Assembly (NCBI GenBank): GCA_002392765.1
Contig: DGHT01000050.1
Location: forward strand, 1 to 11,680
Length of the DNA stretch: 11,680 bases
Reading direction: 5' to 3'
Source of the DNA: Verrucomicrobia bacterium UBA3841
GTDB lineage: Bacteria > Verrucomicrobiota > Kiritimatiellia > RFP12 > UBA1067
Numbering within the stretch: position 1 is the first letter of the stretch; each line of letters begins with the position of its first letter. The position numbers and the translations under genes are program-made. Positions 6,606 through 11,680 of the stretch are shown here, piece by piece. The notes under the pieces are model-generated. The model searched no databases. It was not told where the DNA came from and was given only the letters and a program-made list of their open reading frames with translations.

Positions 6606-7963
6606 CGTTTGGATCCTTTCTCGATCGCCTCCAGATTGCGTTCGCACATGACCAGTTCCGCGTGCGCCGCGCTGTGCCGTTCGTCGGATTTGTCCGGGAT
6701 GATGTCGCATATCTTCCTGTATTTTTCGCGCGCCGCGCGCCAGTCGCCTATTCCCTTCGCGCGTTCGGCCTCGGCGTGGGCTTCCTTGAAGTTCGCGGAC
6801 AGGAACGCCTCCGCCGTTTCGATTTTCCGCTGGAGCCTCGCCATGGACTGTGTTTCGCTCCTGAGGCTCGCAAGGTCGTTCTTGGCGAGTTTGTACGAGC
6901 GGATCGCTTCGAACGCATTCCCGTCGGCGAGCATCCTCTGGTCCCATTTCTCGTCTCCTACCTGTTCGCTGTGTTCGCTGGAGCGGAGAAGCTCGTCGCG
7001 CGATCTCATCACGGAGTGGAGCCCGAGCGAACCGTTCGCAAGAGCCTCGAGGCTTTCCCGCACTCTGCGGAATCCTTCCGGCTCCAGGGTGTTTTCGACT
7101 TTGACTTCCTTCGCGACGCCGTTGCAGACTGCGGATATCCGCCAGCTTTTGAGGGCGTTTTCCGATACGGCGGAAGGACCTGAATAGGCGTTTTCGAGAT
7201 TTTTCCATTCTTCCGACGAGAATATCCTCTCGAGTTCGCTTTCGGCCCATTCCGGAAGACGGGCCTGTCTTTCGTCGCTTCTGTTTTCGTTGGGGAAGTC
7301 GTCGAATTCCACTTTGATGATTCTGTCCCGCCCGGCTTCCGCGGCGTAGCGGTAGATGTGCGTCGAATCCGCGTCGACGCGCTCGTATCTGAACGCGGGC
7401 GGGGCGTACGCCTTTTTCGCGGACGCGGCCGGCGTCTTGCTTTCGCGTTCCGGCCTGCCGTCCGACGAGAAGAGCAGGAACGCTATCGCTGCCGCCATCG
7501 CCGCCACTGCGCATATCCACAGCGCGTTGGCGGCCTTGGCCCGTCCGCCGACGGGTTTGGGCGCGGCTTGCGCGTCCTGCTGCGGCGTTTCGCCGCCGCC
7601 GAGTCCGAGATCGACAGCCGCCGCGGCCCCTGCCGGCGGCTGAAGCGGCGCTTCCTCGCCCGGCATGACGATGCGCAGCACGCTCGAACCCACCTCGACC
7701 GTGTCGCCGGGTTTGAGCGGCGCGGCTTCGGCCCCGGTCTGCACTCCGTTCACGAAAGTCCCGTTGGCGCTGGCAAGATCGATGACTCTTATCGAGCCGT
7801 CCGCGGTGCATTCGAAAAGACAGTGGTTGCGCGACAGTCCTTCATCGGGGATCTGGATGTCGTTCGACGACGATCTGCCTAGACGCAGTCCGCCATCTCC
7901 TACGGTAAAGCGCCTGCCGGCGCACGGTCCGGCCGTTATTGCGATTTCCGGTCTTTCGGACAT
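6602..7963 (-). CDS. FHA-domain protein with one membrane span and a TPR-like C-terminus
   Basis: A 453-residue protein. The N-terminal FHA domain (about 17-100) carries the phosphothreonine-recognition residues: LGRSSSNDI at 28-36, LSRNH at 43-47 and SANGTFVNG at 65-73. A proline/alanine/glycine linker (101-145) precedes a single membrane segment at about 147-167. The C-terminal ~285 residues have no recognised enzyme motif; the last ~130 look helical, with a TPR-like pair around DWRAAREKYRKICDIIP. With a cytoplasmic FHA domain, the C-terminal part would face the periplasm. FHA domains read Ser/Thr phosphorylation, so input from a kinase encoded elsewhere is inferred; none is in the window. 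The start at 7963 has GGAG-type sequence (AAGGAGAG) just upstream. It follows the TadC-like gene by 19 bases and overlaps the PEGA gene by 4. The cytoplasmic FHA, membrane span and periplasmic layout recalls SctD/YscD of type III secretion, but I see no sequence match to it. Confidence 0.88.
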   Translation of the reverse strand: MSERPEIAITAGPCAGRRFTVGDGGLRLGRSSSNDIQIPDEGLSRNHCLFECTADGSIRVIDLASANGTFVNGVQTGAEAAPLKPGDTVEVGSSVLRIVMPGEEAPLQPPAGAAAAVDLGLGGGETPQQDAQAAPKPVGGRAKAANALWICAVAAMAAAIAFLLFSSDGRPERESKTPAASAKKAYAPPAFRYERVDADSTHIYRYAAEAGRDRIIKVEFDDFPNENRSDERQARLPEWAESELERIFSSEEWKNLENAYSGPSAVSENALKSWRISAVCNGVAKEVKVENTLEPEGFRRVRESLEALANGSLGLHSVMRSRDELLRSSEHSEQVGDEKWDQRMLADGNAFEAIRSYKLAKNDLASLRSETQSMARLQRKIETAEAFLSANFKEAHAEAERAKGIGDWRAAREKYRKICDIIPDKSDERHSAAHAELVMCERNLEAIEKGSKR

Positions 7964-7982
7964 TGGGCTCTCCTTCCTTTGC

Positions 7983-8891
7983 CTAGAAAATCCCTTTTGC
8001 CGCCTCTGCGAGAATCGGCCCGAGAAGTATTATGAAAACGGCGGGGAATATGAAAAGCATCAGGGGACCCAGCATTTTTGTCGGCGCCTCGCCCGCCAGT
8101 TTCTCCGCCCTTGAAAAGCGCCTCGCGCGCATCTGGTCGGAGAGTATCCTCAAAATCGGGCCTAGGGACACGCCCAGTTCGTCGGCCTGGACGAGCGCTC
8201 TCGCCACGGCCTTGAGATCGCTCTGGCCCGTTCTGTCCGCCATCCCTTTGAGCGCGGCCTTGCGCGACGATCCGACCTGTATCTCCTTCGTCATCCTCAA
8301 AAGCTCTTCGTTCAGCGGATCCATTTTCCGGGACGCGCAGTTGCGCTGCAGCGCATGGATGAAATCCATTCCCGCCTCGACGCTGAGAGTCAGGACGTCC
8401 AGGACGAACGGCAGCGATTTCATTATCGAGTCGTGCCTCCGCTTTATGCACTGCTTCAGCCAGAGATCGGGCTGGACCGCGAGCAGGACCGTCCCGGCGA
8501 TGCAAAGTTCGAGCCTCATCGAAACGAACAGGGAATCCGGAATTACAGTCCCGAGCATGAGTATCGCCAGACACCACACCGCGCCCAGGACGAGCGGCGA
8601 GAGGATTTTCAGCGCCATGAATTCCCGCCCGTCTATCAGCCCTTCGAATCCGGCCGAAACGAGTTTCTTGTCGGCCTCTTCGATTTTCGCGGCGAATTTC
8701 GGCGACGAAAACATCTTCCGGAAATTGACGGCGAAGGGCAAGAGCAGCTTGAACGAGAAGGGGATGGAACGCTCCTGCCTGCGGCCGTCGGCGAGCGTGA
8801 CGTAGGCAACCTGCCCCGACACGATCGCCGCGTACGCCGCGATTCCCGCTGCGAACGCGGTCCAGGCCGCAATCATCAGGATGTCCATCAT
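7983..8891 (-). CDS. tadC: TadC-like type II secretion system F-domain protein
   Basis: A 302-residue inner-membrane protein. There is an N-terminal membrane segment (about 4-24), a cytoplasmic stretch, two segments around 92-117 and 127-145, a T2SSF domain and a final segment near 275-298. The conserved middle has LPFVLDVLTLSVEAGMDF, PLNEELLRMTKEIQVGSSRKAALKG and LVQADELGVSLGPIL; the end has FIFPAVFIILLGPI, typical of TadC rather than general secretion F proteins. TadC is a platform protein for Tad/Flp pilus assembly and needs the TadA ATPase, TadB and a pilin, none of which is here; the preceding gene is metG. It may therefore serve a locus elsewhere or another envelope machine. The ATG at 8891 overlaps the metG stop as ATGA; a second ATG follows directly at 8888. 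Only a weak ribosome site is visible, so coupling to metG is likely. Confidence 0.87.
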   Translation of the reverse strand: MMDILMIAAWTAFAAGIAAYAAIVSGQVAYVTLADGRRQERSIPFSFKLLLPFAVNFRKMFSSPKFAAKIEEADKKLVSAGFEGLIDGREFMALKILSPLVLGAVWCLAILMLGTVIPDSLFVSMRLELCIAGTVLLAVQPDLWLKQCIKRRHDSIMKSLPFVLDVLTLSVEAGMDFIHALQRNCASRKMDPLNEELLRMTKEIQVGSSRKAALKGMADRTGQSDLKAVARALVQADELGVSLGPILRILSDQMRARRFSRAEKLAGEAPTKMLGPLMLFIFPAVFIILLGPILAEAAKGIF

Positions 8892-10957
8892 GTGACCTGC
8901 ACTCCCGCGCCCGCTTCTGATGTCGGGGAGATCGCACCTCCGCTTTCGCCGGGCGTTCCCGCGAAGAGCACCATCCCTTCCGAAACGCCGACGGACATCT
9001 TGCGCGGCGCGAGATTCGCCACGAATACGACTTCGCGGCCGACGAGCGCCGACGGATCGGGATACGCCGCGCGTATCCCGGAGAAGATCGTCCTCTTTCC
9101 GAGCGCGCCCGCGTCGATCGAAAGTTTCAGGAGCTTGGAGCTTTTCGGCACTGTTTCGCACGCTTCCACTTTGCCGATTCTCAAGTCTAGCTTCTCGAAA
9201 TCAGGGAATGCGATTTCGGCCTTGAGCGGCGGGACATCCCCGCTCCCATTTCCCTCTTCCCTCTTCCCTTTTTCCTCTTCCCTCATCCCTTTATTCTTCG
9301 ACGCTCTCGACTCGTGCGACACTTCGCCGGTTTCGGCGGGCTTCACCTGCGCGGCGGCCACCATGGCTTCGACCTGCTTCGAGTCGATTCTGCTGGCAAG
9401 ATATTCGTACGCGCCGAGTGCGGCGTCTTCGACATCCCTGGCTGCGGAATCCCACATCCATTCGCTTTCGCCGAAAAGACGCATCGCCTTGTCCGCGTAG
9501 ACGGGAAGGACCGGCTTCAGATAGATGGCGAGAATGCGGAACGCGTTGAGCGACGCCGTCAGGGTGGTTCTTGTCGTTTCAAGGTCGCTCTTGACAGTTT
9601 CCCAGGGCTTCTTCGAGTCGAAGTAGGCGTTGACGGTGTCGGCGAGACGGCAGATTTCCGTAGTCGCCGCGTTGAAACGCCTGTCGAGATACGATTTCGC
9701 GATCCCCTCTCCGGCCTCGCGGCACTTGGCGAGAAGTTCGCGCCCTTCAGCATCCAGTCTGCCGAGGCGCCCGGAGAGTTTCTTCTGGAGCATCTGCGCG
9801 CCGCGCGAGGCGATGTTCGTTATCTTGCCGACGAGATCCGAATTGACGCGCCGGACGAAATCCTCGAGATTGAGATCCATGTCGTCGGCGTTGCCGCCGA
9901 GTTTCGCCGCGTAGTAGTAGCGGAGCGCCTCCGCGGGAAGATGGTCAAGGTATGTCCGCGCCGTTATGAACGTGCCTTTCGACTTGGACATCTTTTCGCC
10001 GTTGACGGTAAGGAAGCCGTGGACGAATACGCCGTCCGGAAGTTTGAACCCGGCCGTCTTGAGCATCCCCGGCCAGAAAAGAAGGTGGAAGCGTATGATG
10101 TCCTTGCCTATGAAATGGTAGAGTTCGGCGTTAGGGTCGTTCCAGAGATCGAACCGCCCGAGATTCTTGAGCGAGGCCATGTAGCCGATGGGGGCGTCGA
10201 CCCACACGTAGAAAAACTTTCCGGGGTAGCCGGGGATCTGGAAACCGAAATACGGCTCGTCGCGCGATATGCACCATCCGCGCAGCGGTTCGCCGAACCA
10301 TTCCAGCAGCTTCTTGGCGATATCCTGGGAGGTGTGGCCCGGTATCCATTTTTCGAGGAATTCGTGCTGCGGCTCTAGTTCGAAATAAAGATGGGTGGCG
10401 TCGCGTACGACCGGCGTGGAGCCGCAGGTTGTGCAGACGGGAGAGCCGAGTTCCTCGGCGCCGTAGGTCGAGCCGCAATGGTCGCAGCTGTCGCCGTACT
10501 GTCCCGCCGCTCCGCATTTTGGGCACGTGCCTTTCACGAACCTGTCGGGAAGGAACATACGGCACTTTTCGCAGTAGAGCTGGGGGGCGGATTTTTCCGT
10601 CACGGCGCCGGCCGACTTCATCGCCGCGAATATCTGTTCGCAGAATTCCTTGTTTTCGGGGGAGTTCGTCGTGTAGTAGTTGTCGAACGCGATCTGGAAA
10701 TCCGAGAAATCCCTGTAATGCGCCTCGTGCGAGCGCTTTATCAGCTCTTCGGGGGTTATGCCCTCGTTCCGCGCCCTGATCATGACAGGCGTTCCGTGCG
10801 TGTCGTCGGCGCAGACGTAAAGGCATTCGTCGCCGCGCATTTTGCGGAAACGCACCCAGAAATCGGTTTGTATGTACTCCACTAGATGCCCGATATGGAT
10901 GTCCCCGTTCGCGTAGGGAAGGGCGCTTGTCACCACCACTTTTTTTCTTTCTGCCAT
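8888..10957 (-). CDS. metG: Methionyl-tRNA synthetase with C-terminal EMAP-type tRNA-binding domain
   Basis: A 689-residue class I synthetase that charges tRNA-Met. HIGH is at residues 21-24 and KMSKS at 322-326. The zinc-binding connective region has four CxxC pairs (Cys129/132, 145/148, 158/161, 175/178). An anticodon-binding helical domain follows, with NAYFDSKKPWETVKSD near the tip. A linker leads to a C-terminal OB-fold domain from about 584 (FEKLDLRIGKVEACE, GREVVFVANLAPRKM), which aids tRNA binding and dimerisation in relatives. The start at 10957 is certain: GGAGG on the minus strand (10969-10965) lies 7 bases upstream, and an extended -10 is at 10990-10982. The linker contains a purine-rich heptamer repeat that translates to a lysine/glutamate/arginine/glycine stretch at about 556-574. 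The operon downstream is unusual for metG. Housekeeping function is secure. Confidence 0.98.
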   Translation of the reverse strand: MAERKKVVVTSALPYANGDIHIGHLVEYIQTDFWVRFRKMRGDECLYVCADDTHGTPVMIRARNEGITPEELIKRSHEAHYRDFSDFQIAFDNYYTTNSPENKEFCEQIFAAMKSAGAVTEKSAPQLYCEKCRMFLPDRFVKGTCPKCGAAGQYGDSCDHCGSTYGAEELGSPVCTTCGSTPVVRDATHLYFELEPQHEFLEKWIPGHTSQDIAKKLLEWFGEPLRGWCISRDEPYFGFQIPGYPGKFFYVWVDAPIGYMASLKNLGRFDLWNDPNAELYHFIGKDIIRFHLLFWPGMLKTAGFKLPDGVFVHGFLTVNGEKMSKSKGTFITARTYLDHLPAEALRYYYAAKLGGNADDMDLNLEDFVRRVNSDLVGKITNIASRGAQMLQKKLSGRLGRLDAEGRELLAKCREAGEGIAKSYLDRRFNAATTEICRLADTVNAYFDSKKPWETVKSDLETTRTTLTASLNAFRILAIYLKPVLPVYADKAMRLFGESEWMWDSAARDVEDAALGAYEYLASRIDSKQVEAMVAAAQVKPAETGEVSHESRASKNKGMREEEKGKREEGNGSGDVPPLKAEIAFPDFEKLDLRIGKVEACETVPKSSKLLKLSIDAGALGKRTIFSGIRAAYPDPSALVGREVVFVANLAPRKMSVGVSEGMVLFAGTPGESGGAISPTSEAGAGVQVT
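9237..9292 (-). repeat. Purine-rich heptamer repeat within the metG linker
   Basis: Eight consecutive 7-base units with consensus TCCCTCT on the + strand (AGAGGGA on the coding strand); six are close matches at 9251-9292 and two more degenerate units at 9237-9250. The array lies between the catalytic/anticodon part and the C-terminal tRNA-binding domain. Since 7 is not a multiple of 3, the peptide is a non-periodic K/E/R/G-rich linker. Confidence 0.85.
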
Positions 10958-10964
10958 TGTTTAT

Positions 10965-10969
10965 CCTCC
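10965..10969 (-). promoter_or_regulatory. Shine-Dalgarno of metG
   Basis: CCTCC on the + strand is GGAGG on the coding strand, 7 bases before the ATG at 10957. This fixes the start. Confidence 0.9.
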
Positions 10970-10981
10970 ATCAACTACAGT

Positions 10982-10990
10982 ATTATATCA
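10982..10990 (-). promoter_or_regulatory. Extended -10 promoter of the metG operon
   Basis: The minus strand reads TGATATAAT from 10990 to 10982, a perfect extended -10. At 17 bases upstream the hexamer is a poor -35, so the extended -10 may carry the promoter. Transcription would begin near 10975, leaving a leader of about 18 bases that includes the ribosome site. No riboswitch or T-box is possible in so short a leader unless another promoter lies further upstream. Confidence 0.6.
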
Positions 10991-11236
10991 AAATTCCGCA
11001 ATTTCTGATATTGAATAATTCACTCTCGGCGGCAAGACCCCGAATTGCATTAAAGGCGAGCATTCTTGGTTGTTCGCCCGGGATGTCGCGCTTGGAACGT
11101 CTTGGAAATGTGCCGGATGTGCGCACCAAGTTGGATTCGGTAAAACCGGATGCTTTGTACGGAGTGCGGCATCGATTTCAAATGCGTAAACCCTGTGACG
11201 ACACCCCCTTGCATGGTTGTTGAGTGTGTGCTATAA
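10991..11236. other. Unassigned intergenic stretch with hairpins between metG and the IS
   Basis: No gene is convincing here; short open frames on both strands lack ribosome sites and family motifs. Visible structure: a 7-bp stem with AAA loop at 11135-11151 (one T-G pair), a GTGCGCAC palindrome at 11119-11126, CCGGATG twice (11113-11119 and 11146-11152) and CTTGGAA twice 10 bases apart (11091-11097, 11101-11107). This may be a dispersed repeat, a small structured RNA or decayed sequence. Confidence 0.35.
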
Positions 11237-11261
11237 CCCGACTTTGCCACTTGGGAGGCGG
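11237..11261 (+). repeat. Left terminal inverted repeat of the IS
   Basis: Matches the reverse complement of bases 1-25 at about 22 of 25 positions, with the first 16 identical. It marks the outer end of the right-hand IS copy. Confidence 0.65.
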
Positions 11262-11311
11262 GTTCTCGGCGTGACCGAGTGAAAAATCTTCAATAAAATC
11301 AATATTTCCTC

Positions 11312-11340
11312 TTGCGAATTTGCGCAGCCTATGATATAAT
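11312..11340 (+). promoter_or_regulatory. Transposase promoter
   Basis: TTGCGA at 11312-11317, a 17-base spacer and TATAAT at 11335-11340, with TGA at 11332-11334 forming an extended -10. A perfect 7-base inverted repeat (ATTTATA 11339-11345, TATAAAT 11354-11360) overlaps the -10 and the expected start point near 11347, placed as an operator or leader hairpin would be. Confidence 0.75.
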
Positions 11341-11379
11341 TTATACGTAATCATATAAATGGCATAAAAAGGTGGCTCC

Positions 11380-11680
11380 ATGCACATAGAGATTGCGAAC
11401 AACAACGGAACGAAGTACCTGAAGCTTGCAAGGTGCTACCGTGGAACAAACGCCAAGGGAAAGAAGACGATCATCAAGCAGGTCGTGCTGAACATCGGGC
11501 CCTTGTCGAAGTACGACGACGGCGCGCCCGACTACCTCGACCGCCTGCGCCAGTCTTTCCGCGAGGGGAATCCAATGATTCCGGAACTCCTGCCGTATGT
11601 CGGCAGCGGTGCGGCGAAGACGTTTGCCTTCCGATACCGCGAGGGCGACCCGGCCTGCGACGGCGAGCCGAAGCGTCTCG
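11380..11680 (+). CDS. IS1634-type transposase, N-terminal part (runs off the window)
   Basis: ATG at 11380 opens a frame of 100 codons with no stop before the window ends. The visible N-terminus contains GTKYLKLARCYRGTNAKGKK, IIKQVVLNIGPLSKYDDG and PDYLDRLRQSFREGNPMIPEL, the pattern of IS1634/IS4-like transposases, in which a basic beta-rich start is followed by the NIGPL motif. The catalytic DDE residues would lie downstream and cannot be checked, so whether the copy is intact is unknown. The start is supported by AAGGTGG (about 11369-11375) and by the promoter at 11312-11340. Transposition of the whole element uses the terminal repeats described at 11237 and at bases 1-25. Confidence 0.8.
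   Translation, partial: MHIEIANNNGTKYLKLARCYRGTNAKGKKTIIKQVVLNIGPLSKYDDGAPDYLDRLRQSFREGNPMIPELLPYVGSGAAKTFAFRYREGDPACDGEPKRL

Larger units (their letters stand above)
11237..11680 (+). mobile_element. Left part of an IS1634-type insertion sequence, cut by the window end
   Basis: The element begins with the terminal sequence CCCGACTTTGCCACTT, then continues with a hairpin (CTCGG 11265-11269 with CCGAG 11275-11279), a strong promoter and the start of a transposase gene reading inwards. The same terminus in opposite orientation is at bases 10-25. The outer boundary at 11237 is inferred from the match between the two copies. Confidence 0.7.

Noticed and set aside
5112..7187. A 691-codon open frame on the + strand
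   Set aside because: It is antisense to tlyA, the PEGA gene and the FHA gene, which have clear domains and coupled starts. The arginine-rich product with no motif is what GC-rich DNA gives on the opposite strand.
6602..7963. Type III secretion SctD homologue
   Set aside because: The FHA-membrane-periplasm layout is similar, but no sequence match or other secretion gene is visible.
9314..10378. A 354-codon + strand frame
   Set aside because: Antisense to the conserved metG catalytic region; no ribosome site or family resemblance.
10927..11223. A 98-codon + strand frame near metG
   Set aside because: It starts inside metG on the opposite strand, has no ribosome site and crosses the metG promoter; no known motif.

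Overview
The window suggests a GC-rich bacterium. Two directly oriented insertion-sequence ends of one family sit at its edges, and two divergently organised gene blocks lie between them. The organism is probably an anaerobe, perhaps from the PVC group (Kiritimatiellota, Lentisphaerota or Verrucomicrobiota). That guess rests on three things: an operon in which methionyl-tRNA synthetase is followed by TadC-like, FHA and PEGA proteins, an AAA-14/DUF4143 ATPase, and a purine-rich heptamer repeat inside a coding linker. No rRNA or other firm marker is present, so the placement is weak.

Left block, + strand (about 150-4490): a small SnoaL/NTF2-like protein; a DUF4143-type ATPase with its own promoter and a 58-bp imperfect palindrome just upstream; an EamA-type transporter that has lost its middle and keeps only two N-terminal and two C-terminal membrane segments plus a His-rich tail; a DUF554 (YqgA-like) membrane protein; a flavodoxin with a lipoprotein-like N-terminus; and a YaeR/GloA2-type VOC metalloprotein. 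Apart from the ATPase this reads as an accessory envelope, redox and detoxification cluster. The ATPase looks like a separately controlled cassette placed inside it.

Right block, - strand (10957 down to 4543): metG, tadC-like, FHA protein, PEGA-repeat protein, tlyA. Three of the four junctions are 4-base stop/start overlaps (ATGA, ATGA, GTGA) and the fourth gap is 19 bases, so this is almost certainly one translationally coupled operon behind an extended -10 promoter upstream of metG. It places an inner-membrane secretion-platform-like protein, a phosphopeptide-reading FHA protein with one membrane span, and an exported five-repeat PEGA protein between two translation genes (a tRNA synthetase and an rRNA 2'-O-methyltransferase). 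No TadA ATPase, TadB or pilin gene is visible.

Edges: bases 1-25 look like the right end of an IS. From 11237 an IS of the same family begins with the same 16-bp terminal sequence, a promoter and the first 100 codons of an IS1634-type transposase, cut by the window end. Bases 26-150 and 10991-11236 have no convincing gene. All four promoters called here share a TGn extended -10.
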